Positions 1 to 11,600 of a DNA stretch of 64,000 nucleotides are shown here, piece by piece. The stretch comes from Plasmopara viticola (Eukaryota; Oomycota; Peronosporomycetes; Peronosporales; Peronosporaceae). The stretch lies in NCBI GenBank assembly GCA_001695595.3, contig MBPM02000022.1:434001-498000 (forward strand), read 5' to 3'. Each line of letters opens with the position of its first letter. Position 1 is the first letter of the stretch. The position numbers and the translations under genes are program-made. Below the pieces are notes generated by a model that made no database searches, had not been told where the DNA came from, and worked only from the letters and a program-made list of their open reading frames with translations.

Positions 1-1292
1 TCATTTACGGCATATCGGAGAAGCAAGCACGTCTGGGGCTGTACTTCTTTTTCAAAAAGTTTAGACCCTGCACTTCAAGCGAATTGGTGCGAGGCTTACC
101 CTCAGGCTGTCCACGAGCACAGCCACTTTGACTTATTTAAGGAGTGTCTCTACAGCAATGGACGCCGTCGATAGTGGGAGAGTGACAAGCCCTTCGTCCA
201 ACCTCCTACGTAAAAGAGTGCATACCTCGTTTGACGTGATCAAGGCCGTCTATCGTACCGCCTATCTCGACATTTTTTGCCCTAAAAGGTGGCCAAGATC
301 CGTCCCATATATCTTTTTAGGCATGCACACACAATCGAGACACAACTAACCGTAGATTTTTATTTTGATTTACTAACATGCTGTACGCCCGTGCATGTCT
401 AGGTAGATAGACAAGGCGCATCTTCACCAACAGTAAGTACTTCCTGATTGTGCTGCCTGAGCTCTTGAAAATAATCTTGCTTGTAGTTTTCGTACGCCAT
501 GACGCGTTCCAGCTGCTTCGCCGCAGAGAAGGATAGAAATTCCGCTGCCTCTTTACATCCATGGCAGTCAGTAAGTCTTTAAGCAGTGTGGATAACTAGT
601 TCAACACATGCGGGAAGGTTGTTTTATCTGCCCCGAACCATTTGCGAGGTTTTAGATAGTTAATATATTTGGGAAGCTGACAACAGCTACCAGGTGAGAT
701 GACATTGCACAGATAAGCCATGCAGAAATATCTACAAGTTTTCGGTGAACAATCGATCAGTGTTTCCGCTTTTTATGGTTGCAGCTAGTAAGTAATTTAC
801 TTGATTCACTGCATTTATTTCACTACGTTGCACAATTGAGATCTAATTCTAGTAATCATGTGAACAACTTCTTATTCAAAGACATTGAGAGCAAGGTGCC
901 CGTTCGGAATAGCTTAAGACTCGAGGGTGTTCGATTTTCTTAACCCCATGCTTTCAAGCGCAGTGTAATATTTAAATGGCGCACATGCATGAATACATAT
1001 ATCTGATATAAGAACGGACCCAAATAAAGTGATAGATTTAGCTAAGGATAGGGTCCTGAAGCCTCATGACTTACACGACGACTCAATGATCGCTAAGCGC
1101 GTGCCACCCATGTTCGTGAGGAGACAAGTAGCTGTTCTAACGGACTTCACTGGGTCATTAAAAGAAGCTAGAGTTTGCAGAGAAGATCAAAAGTACACAG
1201 TTTGTCTCTTCCCAGTATACACTGTCAAAAACGCCTTTCTTACAAAAATGCGGTGGATTTATGGTGGCCATATACATCCTGACTCGTGCATG
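1..1292. other. Intergenic sequence with no supported gene
   Basis: Only short open frames (under 95 codons) occur here. None has a recognisable domain, a signal peptide or an initiator-type promoter. The first 350 bases are somewhat more GC-rich than what follows and could be the decayed end of a gene or transposon lying to the left, but I cannot assign it. Confidence 0.4.
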
Positions 1293-2825
1293 CTAAGTTG
1301 TTAAAGCAGGGATGGCCTGCGGATCCGTGTTGAACATTTCGTCCGGATCATATTTCGTCTTGATTTGCTGCAACTTTTCATAGTTGTCGCCGTACAAGTA
1401 TGCGGCCAATTCCGTGAGCGTCAATTGGTCATCGCGGTACGTTGGAAAGCCACCCGGTTCACCGCCCGAAGCCTTGTAAGCGTCCACAAACTTGTAAAAG
1501 TTGGTGCGCATTGAAGTGAGCGACGTGGCGGGAAACGACTCGTTGGACGACGACGTGCGCATGTCCCAGCGCACCAGCAGCAAATTGTCATCGTGTTTCC
1601 ACGCCGAGTCGGCGGCGTCGATACTGGACGTATACTGACCAGCCCAAATGTCGATAAAGCCCGAGAGCGACGCATTGGCGTCCTCGGAAGAAAAGGCCGT
1701 GTGGGCAAACAGGGCGGACGCCGTGGCATTCGTCAAAGGGGTCTGACGAGGGATCGTCACGGACGTGATGTAGAAGTAGCGACGAGGAGTGAGTGTCTGG
1801 TCCGCGAGGCCGGGGGTGCTTAGGGTCTCGGACATCCAGAAATCGCTCGCATAGGACGAAAGGACCATGGTCGCAGGAAGGTAGGTCATGAGGGATGCAA
1901 GAACGTTTGCGGCTTCTTCCTCTGAGCCGTAAAAGTACCCTTTGAGATCCGCTTTGGCTTTGAGACTAAATCGAATGCTCAAGTAATCGTGGTTGTCCTG
2001 GCTCAGGGCCCACGTTTGGGTCCCGATCAACGCGTCCACAACGTCCTGTTGCGTCGGTTTGTGGCTTTCATTGAAGGCAATGGTGTAATTCGTCACTTGC
2101 GACGACGGCGGTTCAAACGTCTTGACCTTAAAGTCCAAGACGACACCCAGAGAACTGGCGGCCCCGCGAATGCCCCAGAAAAGATCCGAGTTTCGCTCAG
2201 CGTCCGCGTCGACGATGGAACCGTTGGCAAGAGCGACACGCACGGCCACGAGGTTGTCCAGGACAGTTCCCGATGCACGGGACAGTGTCCCAAACCCCGA
2301 CGCAGCCACGCCCGTCATGCCGACATCGGGACAACGACCGTGGGGGAGAGTTCGCTGGTTCTTCTTCCACAGGAAGGTCGCAGCTTCAGAGATCATGACG
2401 GGGCCACCGTAAGACAACAGTTCCGTCTCTTCGTCATAGACGAGGTGTTTGAAAAACTTGAGATTGATAATGAGGGCATCATCGTTGCGCCCAAAGCCCA
2501 GACTCGAGAAGGAACGGTTGCCACCAAGCGTCGTGACTTTGACGTTGGCAGCCGCGGCACATTTAAGAGCCGCGGACACTTGTGCTTCGGTCTTTGGAAA
2601 GACGACGACCGAAGGGACAGGACTCACGCGCGCGTTCCAGGCTTCAATGTCCATGGCCCACGTTTGGGTCGTGGGCGTTGATTTCTGAATCTTGGCCTGC
2701 TCGAGGCATGTCAGGACGTTCGAAGTGGCTGCCTTACCAAAGGCAACGTCACTTTGATAAGCAAGCAGGAGCGAGGAGAGAGCGAGGATGGCGCGATTGG
2801 CGCCACGAAGCGAAGAGAGGAGCAT
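1293..2825 (-). CDS. Secreted FAD-linked oxidase, berberine-bridge-enzyme-like
   Basis: The 510-residue protein has the layout of the FAD_binding_4 plus BBE family, which oxidises sugars, oligosaccharides or alkaloid-type substrates with oxygen as electron acceptor. A hydrophobic N-terminus (about residues 1-30) suggests secretion. The PP-loop region is seen at TTLGGNRSFSSLG (98-110), the flavin-contacting segment at GRCPDVGMTGVAASGFG (163-179), and the family's C-terminal signature at YLYGDNYEKL followed by KYDPDEMF (about 473-498). Length matches the family, so the gene looks intact and intronless. In bicovalent members a His of the GGH motif and a Cys of the second motif both hold the flavin. 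Here Cys165 is kept but the His position reads Asn103, which suggests single or altered flavin attachment. The substrate cannot be inferred. It stands alone, with no neighbouring pathway gene. The first Met is chosen because it directly precedes the signal-like stretch. Confidence 0.9.
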   Translation of the reverse strand: MLLSSLRGANRAILALSSLLLAYQSDVAFGKAATSNVLTCLEQAKIQKSTPTTQTWAMDIEAWNARVSPVPSVVVFPKTEAQVSAALKCAAAANVKVTTLGGNRSFSSLGFGRNDDALIINLKFFKHLVYDEETELLSYGGPVMISEAATFLWKKNQRTLPHGRCPDVGMTGVAASGFGTLSRASGTVLDNLVAVRVALANGSIVDADAERNSDLFWGIRGAASSLGVVLDFKVKTFEPPSSQVTNYTIAFNESHKPTQQDVVDALIGTQTWALSQDNHDYLSIRFSLKAKADLKGYFYGSEEEAANVLASLMTYLPATMVLSSYASDFWMSETLSTPGLADQTLTPRRYFYITSVTIPRQTPLTNATASALFAHTAFSSEDANASLSGFIDIWAGQYTSSIDAADSAWKHDDNLLLVRWDMRTSSSNESFPATSLTSMRTNFYKFVDAYKASGGEPGGFPTYRDDQLTLTELAAYLYGDNYEKLQQIKTKYDPDEMFNTDPQAIPALTT

Positions 2826-3950
2826 TGGGCTTTGTACCGAAGGGCGACGCTTTGAGTGCTGCGAGGCAAAGACGAATCTGAAGGCACTTTAAGGGTTCTC
2901 TACGTTGCGAGATTTTCATTCAAGACAAGGCAGAAGTTGCCACATCCATTCGTAAAGGGAGTACATTGAAGAGAGTAACGCGCGACGACAAAGGTGTCGT
3001 CTCTACATCTTTTGCCTCGGCGCTTCTTCGCGGCAGACAGGCAAATCGATGTCGTCTCATCTGAATTAATGCATTGGGCTATAGTCAAGCCTTCGTTCGA
3101 GTTACTAATATCCCTCCGATTTGCGATCGGACAATTGATACGAAAGGTACCGGGATGCAAGTTGTGAAATGGAAAGACAACAGATCGTATGATCCTCGTG
3201 TATCCTGCCAAACAATGCACATGAGACTGACGACATTTCTAAGCTAAGTCGTTACTCATAGGGCTGTACGTGCTATCGTTAAACGCATTTGCATGCATTC
3301 TTGTAGAGTTCTTTCATGTTATTCATAACCTTTACTTAATGCCGATCCCTCAAACTCCGGCCAAGACGACGTTCATTGAAGAGCAAATGCTTCCTCCAAT
3401 CGTTAAAACGCGTAAACTTACACTGTCTGCTCGTCGTAGAGACCTTAGCGATTGAGTAAATTTCCTTAGATGAAAGACAAGAGATCACTGACGAAGCTTT
3501 GTTGATCGTAATTTATTTGACATATTGTACAGGTAAGAATTGTCGTTGAGGTCAAACTGGCTAAAAGTTGATTCACTTTAAAAATCGATGGCTTCAAGAG
3601 CTCCAAAGCATCGTCGAAAGTGAGCACAACTTGTCGTTTCGAGTAAAGGAGGGCGCTCGTCCAAAACATTGCCACGACACGCTTGTTTTTAAAGTCCACA
3701 GTTGGAACCAAGAGCATAGTTAAGAAACACGCATGCGCGAATTCAAAAGCCCATTTGCCCACGTCGTGACTTATCGACATGAACAAAATCTTTGCTCAAA
3801 AACACCCTGAGAAAGGAATTTCCTATTATTTGTACGAGCACACGAATCATGACATACGTCGCGGTGAAAATGCTGGACCTTACTCGCTAATAGATGATTG
3901 ATCGTGCCTTTTTTAACAGTATCAACTTTCGACCGGGGTGTCGGGCGTCG
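2826..3950. other. Intergenic, no supported gene
   Basis: This stretch holds the upstream region of the oxidase gene, where I see no convincing initiator element, followed by AT-rich DNA. A minus-strand open frame of 106 codons at 3466-3786 is continuous but matches no domain I recognise. It lies just downstream of the gypsy relic on the same strand and may be a decayed part of it. Confidence 0.4.
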
Positions 3951-6440
3951 GAAGCAGCCTACTTTCGCATTCTCCTCGATTATTGGTGCATGAAAATAGA
4001 TCGGACAGCCTGTTTCACTAGCGCCTTGCCAAGCGCAATCACCTCATACTTTGCTTGAATGAAATAAAATTGATCTCTAGCCTACTGATCGACGGCGTTG
4101 GTGGTAAACACAGACACTTTCTTAACAGGTGAGATGAGACGGATAGAATCGCACTTGTGGTACACTACTTTCTTCCCACAACATCCCAATCCCAAAAGGC
4201 GTCTTTGCTTTCTACATCTTTGACTAAAAGTACGCAGCTTCATTGTTTTCGCGAGGTGTTTAAACTAAAGTATGAACCAAAGTTCAGGCTACAAGATTTG
4301 CACCAAAGACGTTCAATTGATGTACTTACTCCTGGATTATATACAATAGTCGTTGGCAAAACTTAATATTCGTGTAACATTAAAGGCCCAGCTGGGGTAC
4401 ATTCCCGGGCTTTCGCTTAGTCCCATAGCTAGACACTCAAATAGACCATCTGGGATCAGAAACGCGATAAATGGAATCTCCAATCCACACAACTCAGCCT
4501 GGTAGTAAATAAAAAGAGGTCCATGCACGAAGACCAATGACTTTCGGACATGGCGTCAATAGTGTCTTTTAAATGCGGCATCGGTAACTTCGGCGAGGTT
4601 GTCGCTAGATTTTGCGAGAATAGGTTGTGCACAATGCGTCAAGCTACAGACTTCTTCACTTGAAACAATAGTACCAGAAAGGCAAATAGACGTGGTCGAA
4701 CAATGCCCGTTTGAACCATCATTTTTGTCCATTCTTGGCTTGTCCTGCACAGTTCGATACTTTGGTGCCATTGTTTGATATATAAAAGCTTGTTTCCGGG
4801 CTTAAGCATTAATTTGTGCTCAAATTTTTTCCGTGCTGGACGTTTTTCGCTAAAAGGCTCTTTGCGAAAGTTCGTGTACGCATACTCGCGTAGCACTTCA
4901 TACCTCGATTTGACCATTAGGGTTTCCCTATCATGATCTTTAAGGCACTTTGTCTTCTCAAATCATGAAGGTCGACAACGAAGATCGGCCTTGGTGCCTA
5001 TGCTGATCATGAATCTAGAAACTTATCGTGCGAAGCTTGAGCTGCCCAGCAACCCATTTGGCTGGACATTTGACCTGCAAGTCTAGTTGAATCGCCGCGT
5101 GGTGCTCCGTGCTGACACCAGGCGACCTTCGTCTTGTTGACCAAATGATATCTGAGTTTTGCTCACAAAAGCACACCATGTCGATGATGATATCTGTATT
5201 CTCAGAAGCATGTTTTGGATAGTTTCCGACATTAAAGGAGAACGAGGAATTTACAATGTCATGTGCACGGCTCATCGGGGCAATCTAGTCGAAACCAAGG
5301 TCGACTTGCATCATCTCATTTTGGTCACTGCGAGCTCCACCAATTTTGGATGCACCGTGGAGACTTCATCCATTGTCGAAAAACGGTGACGGGTCTCTCT
5401 TGACCAGCCTCATCAAAACTTGATCTCCAATTTAAAAAAAAGCGTATAGTGTACCTTCAATGTAACGTTTCGATTCGATACATTGCGGAGACATGTGGCC
5501 GGCAACGCCACTATTGTTGCATGTTGCCCGATTGGGTTCAATCGTTGTTCAATCTTCTTCCTCTGGACAAAACGATTTGGTTTCCGAGGTCGTGACTAGT
5601 CGCACGATAGCCCGATTCTTTAGGCACCGTTCTAAACGACTTGGCCGATGCACGATTTGATCTGTTCGAGCAATGGGCAAACTCGAAGTTATAGGCGATT
5701 CAACTGCCTTCTGGACTTTTTCCATAGTCTGTTTTGCGGTATTTTCGTGTAATTTATCTCGACAAATCCGCTTTTTCAGTTCACTAATTTCCGATTCAAT
5801 TCAGGACATCAAGTCCTGAAATACAACGATGTGCTAGTATATAATTTCTCTTTGCGTGAATCCTTCGTTTTCGATAAAAATTCCAAGGCCTGGAGCGTGT
5901 GAACAGCTGGGTTTTGAACAGTGCCCAGCACTTGTGTTGGGTGTCTTGTGCATGTCATGCGCTCGCGGCCGACTACAAAGACACGGTACTAATTAAGTAC
6001 GTTTTGCCTAAATTACTCAAGAAAAACGTCATAAAGTCTGATGACTCTGTTGTCATGAAGTTTTCTTTTTTACGTAATACTGTTCTGTTGCGAAGATCCA
6101 TTATTTAATATCTTCGCTAATACTCCCTTTGTAAAAAGAAGGAAATTTTTCCTTCAGCTCGCCTCTCAATGCGACGAGAAACTCGAAGCGCTCATTAGCC
6201 TGTTGCATATGCGTCTGGGCTTGATGCTGCTGCTGTCGCTGAGTGGAGTACAGCAGTAGTTCTAGCTGTCTTGTCTTGTTGCTGCAGAAGGAATTGTACA
6301 AGCCTGAGCGGTTGGATCCACTTGGCCATTGGCACTTGCCACAACTGGCAAAGTCGGCGTTTGTAAACTTGAGCGCAACGTTGGCTTTTCACTGTCACTG
6401 TCGTCGAGAGCGTTTACTGAGTCTGTTGACGAGGTCTTGA
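3950..6440 (-). mobile_element. Decayed Ty3/gypsy-like retrotransposon (gag to RT)
   Basis: On the minus strand the reading order is gag-like then reverse transcriptase, broken by many stops and frameshifts. The gag-like piece (about 6300-6100) reads ANERFEFLVALRGELKEKF. The RT start (4917-4640) has the typical gypsy entry: KKFEHKLMLKPGNKL, then WTKMMVQTGIVRP, then a VKK motif, in the order seen in oomycete gypsy polyproteins. The next block (4537-4340) continues with YYQAEL, an IPFIAF box and PDGLFECLAMGLSESPG, corresponding to the RT palm segment before the catalytic YxDD. The protease zone between 5.0 and 5.9 kb is too decayed to place. LTRs were not recognised, so the outer limits are approximate. 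The element cannot be functional. Confidence 0.72.
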
Positions 6441-8117
6441 GTTTGGAGTCTGTCGCTCAACCGAACGGCTCATTCGTTGGACCAGACTTGGTGGAAGTTG
6501 CAGCGCTCTTTGTAAAATCTACCAGACCTTAATAAGATTTAAGAAATCACAAAACCAAATTTACCCATATTTTTATCAGAGTCAACGCTTTTTGTACAAA
6601 TGAATAGAGTGGTCTGATAAAAGTTTTAAAAGCTCTTAGGTTTGCTGAGTACGACGCTTTAGGTCTTCAGTGAAGTCGTGCATTAAGATTTCGGCTTTTG
6701 AGTCCTTACAATTAGAGATCTTGCTTTGGATAAGTTGGACAAGACTAAGCCTTTCCACCTCTGTCAACCAGAAAATTTTTCGGAGTTGTCGAGCTCCTTG
6801 TTACGGCTCGTTGGGAGCTCTGTGTTTATTCTAAACGAGTTTGTGGGCTGACGAGATTTTAGCCGAACGAAATAGCACAGCAGTCACGAGTGTAAATCGA
6901 GCAAAGCCAAGAGGACAACTATCCAAGTCTTAATCTCAGTCGTTCTGCAGCCAAATGATATAGCAAGCACATCAATTAATCACTGAGCGTCAAGTTCGTG
7001 CTGGAGAGACAATCATTCGTAATCTAGTGCTTTCCTCTGTGTGGTTCGTACCAATAATCAAAAAATGAATCGCTTATTCCTATGTGACTACGAACCCCCT
7101 TGCACTGAGCTCTTGAACTGGACGCGACAGGTACTACTATGTAACGCAGTCGCTGAGGAAGTCTAATAAAGGTCGTTTGTCGGATGAGACTTAAGCGGCG
7201 TGCGGGGTGAAGTTGGTAATAGAGGTGGAGTATTTGTTGCTTGTAGGAAATTGAGAAAGCATATTATTCGAAGAGCATGTACGGACTCTTGTCTTGCTAC
7301 AGCTTAAGTGGCTTTCAGCCATGTATTGCTACCATTTTAAAGGCTATCATCCTACATTACTTCATCGAGCGCTGAACAATCTTACGTTGTTTTCAGCCAA
7401 CGGGATCGACTACTTGTGATTATGGGATAACTGTACCCTGCTTTTGGTCCGAAACTATGAAGTCGCCGATTTCTATGTATTTTGTAAATGATGTACCTGT
7501 ATGGCGATAAAGCCGTTGCGCCTGCCAATGGCGATGGTCACGTCACATGAACCCTGACTCTGCTACGTCGCTATACAAGATAATGGTTCAAGAGAGCACC
7601 CCATGGGCTGTGAGTGCTTTAAAGAACTTTGGAGTCATCGCGCCGTCATCATTAACGTATGAACCAGTTGTATAAGCATACGAAGATTCTTTTACATCCG
7701 GCGTGTATACTTCTCGCTGTAAAGGCGTTATTCCATAGTCGCCATTATCGCTACAATATTTTATCGGTACTAATTTTGGTCCGTTTTGGTATCGAGAAAT
7801 GAAGCTAATATTATCGACAGCAAGCCTTTTTTAATGTCTCTCGTCCAACGAAAGAAGCAGAGCCTTTTTCGATAGCGCACTCAAATCCCGCCCCCCTTTT
7901 TTTCATTAGACATAAAATGAAAGTATCATTTTTAGTCGTGATTTATTAAAAGTTTTTATAACGCTCCAATGCATGCTCGATTTTCATCAATACTTAAAGC
8001 CAATAAGTACTTTTATCGCGAAGTTTTGCTTTATGGCAGATTTATCTCACACAAATTCCACCTTCGCATAATTATTGAACGAAATCTTGATAGCATCATT
8101 GGACAAGGGAGCGATTA
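6441..8117. other. Gene-free AT-rich stretch
   Basis: No open frame of note, no recognisable domain and no clear repeat boundary. By position it may include the 5' leader or LTR of the neighbouring minus-strand gypsy relic, but I cannot show an LTR pair. Confidence 0.35.
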
Positions 8118-8470
8118 TTAGAACCACATTTTCTTCGAGGAACGATCCCCCTTGCTATTGTGCGGTTGGAACCGCGTGATTTCAAAGCTCGACAACATAA
8201 TTATTGGTATTGACAGGGTCATCTTGATCGAGAATGCGCTCAGAAAGGAAGTACAAGTCACCGTTGAGATCAATAAACAGTGGTGGCGGTTCGACAGAAT
8301 GGTGTGAAGGAATCGCAAAAATCTCGTGTGCTGCAGAGAAACACGACAAATGTGCGGACCAACGTACTCGGGTGTCCGAGGCGACGGCAGCTGATCTGCG
8401 TCTGTCGATCCGAAAAATGTTGAGCTGGCTTCGCAAGTCAGATCAGTACTATTTTGGTTCTCCAAATCGC
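8118..8470 (-). mobile_element. Possible gypsy integrase C-terminus/chromodomain fragment
   Basis: The minus-strand frame at 8182-8436 reads HHSVEPPPLFIDLNGDLYFL followed by SERILDQ. A proline triplet, a short spacer with D-x-x-G-D and then a V/S-E-x-I-L-D box is the pattern found where gypsy integrases run into a chromodomain. The chromodomain core itself is only partly readable and the upstream integrase catalytic core was not found. It could instead be a chance frame. If real, it belongs to a different copy than the 4-6.4 kb relic, because the 3' end of a polyprotein would here lie upstream of a gag on the same strand. Confidence 0.4.
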
Positions 8471-11400
8471 CTGGAGAAAAGGTCGCAATGTTTTGCTACC
8501 AAGTGCTTTTTCCATTTTACTTTAGTTTTTTCACTGCACGTTGGTATTTTGTGCGTGATCGACTGTGTGGTGCTTACGATTATAATTGTCCTGGAATCAT
8601 TAGCTCGTTTTGATTCCCTAGAAGCGCGTCAGTGCACTGACTGTGGTGCTATACGCGTACATCAGGAAGCCATAAATAGTGCTGAACGAGCCAGTGTTAA
8701 ATCCAGTAGGTTAGGGTTTTTCACTTGCTTCTCTTTATTTTAAAGCCGTGAAAGAACAGTGGAGCGACTCAAAAAAGTCAAGAGAGTCCAGACGCTGTTA
8801 ATAAAGAATGGGTTGATCGAGATCGTCGAAACGTGCTCGGTGTTATTTATAGCGAAATTTACCAAAGTCAAATCGCCCCCCGCGTGATATTCACGGAGTG
8901 TAGCCATGTTCTGCTAGTCTGTCTATTTTAGAAAAAGTAGCCGCTAGCAATGAGTGGTTTATTTAAAAAAACAAACATAGCTTGTTGTAATTTTAACGTG
9001 AACCGAGATCTTAGTTTAGGACGATTCACTTAGGCGAGCAGGAGTGTCGGAAGACAGCATCAATATAGTGCACCGCGGTAATTTTAATTTGGATATGATA
9101 TTTAGTAGGACAATCTTATACACGAAGGTTTTTTCGTGCAGCCGAGATAGTTGGCAAACGGCAAAATTAATATCATCGTTTCTGAGCCTTGCACATCTGT
9201 CACCAGAAGAAAAAGCCGGAATGGCGCCTTTGTCTAGTGCAATGGCTGTACTCTGACAGGAATAACTGCCGTACAAGAATATTCATAGCGTTAAGGCTAG
9301 CAAGAATGGCTCGAAACTGTCGTGAGAGTCTTTTGCGATCCAGTAAACAAATTTTTGGTGTGTCATGGCTGTCGTGAATGTTGTTCGCGCGTGAACTATC
9401 CCTGTTTGAGGCAACGATGCCCGAAGCGTCGAAAACAATGTTGCTATACAATTGCAGCTCGCCGTCGAGGTAATCTGACCACGCGTGACTAGTTTCAGTG
9501 CTTTAAGTTTTGCTTAATTGGTGTATGCAAATGCTCAAAAATAGTTGTGCTGACTCATTACAATGTCGTTACTTTGTTACACAGTCGTAGTATCAGAGAA
9601 AGGCGCTACCAAATGAGGTACAAAATGCGCAACCGGGATCTTTATTGTCTTCCTCGTCAGCCGCCTGACGGTCTATACGTCGAAATTTTGACGCTGGAAG
9701 AGAGCATTATAAGAAATATTGCTCTTTATCGGTCTGTAATGCACCACGAAATTGTACTTCGAGAAGTATCAAAGCCGCCTGTCGTTGTGTAAAGCAACAA
9801 TCGATCAATCTAAACGGCAATCTTTGACTTGCCGAAAAAAATAGAGTCTGCCTTTAATCAGAACGTAGTGCTCGGCATAAGCTCCAAAAGAGGAATAAGT
9901 AATAACACTCGTGCTCATGACGTGCTCTTAGTTTTCTCTATCAAATTGCATCAGAGCGCAGCGGATACCATAGCTACATGCGTCGCAGACGACCTAAAAG
10001 TCATTTCGAAATCTGGGTGTAGCAAGGTTGACACCACTCCCAAGGTTGCTACTTTTATATGCCGCTGGTACCGTCGTTCAGCTTGCTGAAAAGTGAGCAA
10101 AGGGCTCTCAGCCCATAGCCTTCTTCAAGCAGAAGATTGAGATCGAGTGCGGACGCTCTTGCGCACATAATTCATTTTGCCACTACTCGCTGTCACTAGG
10201 TACAAAATCTCATCTCTCTCTTTATAGATACGTAAAGTCCGTCTAAAGCATGCGTGGGAATCCTTGATCGATAACCGTTTTGAGTGGAAAACTCTGCTCG
10301 ACCATTTCTTGCACTGCCGTGTGCTTCACCAAGAGCTTCTACTTGGCGTTTTTTTTGGCGTGAGATAGTCTGATGAAACACGACATTAAAAGAAAAGGCC
10401 TCGTTTCCGATGACGAATAACCTTTCTCAAATAGTTTTTTGGGCTTCTCGCTAAGCGTTGTGATGTTTATCCTCTTGAGTCATCTGTATTTTAACCACAA
10501 TTTAGTGTGTACATCTAACCAGACAGATTGAGAGGTTGTTACCGAAAGAAGAAAATGCTTTCTTGCACGCCTCATTTAGGCAAGGCGTCGACAGAACAGG
10601 TCGCACTTTGTAGTGATTCCTACTTCCACGGAAGCAGTCAATTTCTTTTACTACTCGCGTACGCACCGGGACAGATAAATTATCAGTGTCTGTCCGGCCC
10701 GCAGTTCGCACTGTAAAGAAGACTTGATGGCTTCCATAGAAAGGTGGTTACATTTATAGTCCTTTTTGCAGCCAAACAGCCAGATTGCGTCACAGCGCTC
10801 AATCTTCACGAGCATAACCTATGTACGAGGGATCAGGCAGCATAAGTATCGAAAGCCCACGTAGTAAAGCCGAATGTTTTTATACAGTGAAGCTTAAGAA
10901 TTCCACTTTAAAATTAACTGTATTCTCCATAATCAAAAGGTAGATGTAGGCACTAAGGCGGTTTTGGACATGAGTCATTAGGTGCACGTGGTAAGCGTAC
11001 TCTCTTACCTATAAGGGTAAGCTAAAGGCTGCAAAAAACCACTCAAATACGTACGCTTTAAACCTATTAAGTAACAGTCAAGAGCGACACTTCCTTTCTT
11101 TTGAACAAGCTTGGAACTCCACCTGCACTAACTTGCAGATTTTCTTGCTAATGAGTAAGAAAGGCGTGAGCTATACAGATATATATATATATATATATAA
11201 TGGCTTAAGTGATCTGATAGGGGGGCTTTTAACTTTTAACAGCCACAACTGCAAATAGTTTCGCTCCCCAAATCATGTTATAGAGCAAATCCTGATTCAA
11301 AAGTGGTGTCCGAGGATTCGCTGACGCGGGTCCCGCTCCAATGCACTCAAGCTTTGCCGACCAAAGCAACATTTGCTGCTTCGGCTCTATCGAGCTAAGG

Positions 11401-11600
11401 CAAATGATCCGTGCCTGCGTGGAACGAGGTTGGCGAAGTATTTGTAATTCTGCCCGAAGCCTTGAAACGGCCACTGGCAAATGCCACACCCTCATAACAG
11501 GGAAGCGCTGGCTACCGATGGGAATGAGGACGCCCTATCGGAGGAGTGCTAATTTCTCGTATGGTGGTGCAAGCCAAAGGAGCTTGATTACTGATAGCTT
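8471..11600. other. Gene-free, decayed sequence
   Basis: Only short frames are present (for example 9547-9792 and 9829-10089 on the plus strand) with no domain I recognise. Composition is AT-rich and uniform. It is probably ancient transposon-derived DNA, but I see no motif to prove it. Confidence 0.35.
11179..11199. repeat. (AT)n microsatellite
   Basis: About ten perfect AT dinucleotides in a row. Likely length-variable between isolates. Confidence 0.9.

Noticed and set aside
1989..2681. 230-codon frame antisense to the FAD oxidase
   Set aside because: Shadow frame caused by GC-rich codon usage of the oxidase; its sequence is Arg-rich and featureless.
3466..3786. 106-codon minus-strand frame as a possible gene
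   Set aside because: Continuous but without recognisable motif. Lies beside and on the same strand as a gypsy relic, so I did not call it a gene.
8900..10400. Other retroelement domains continuing the 8.2 kb chromodomain-like scrap
   Set aside because: I looked for integrase HHCC/DDE and RNase H motifs on the minus strand and could not read any convincingly.
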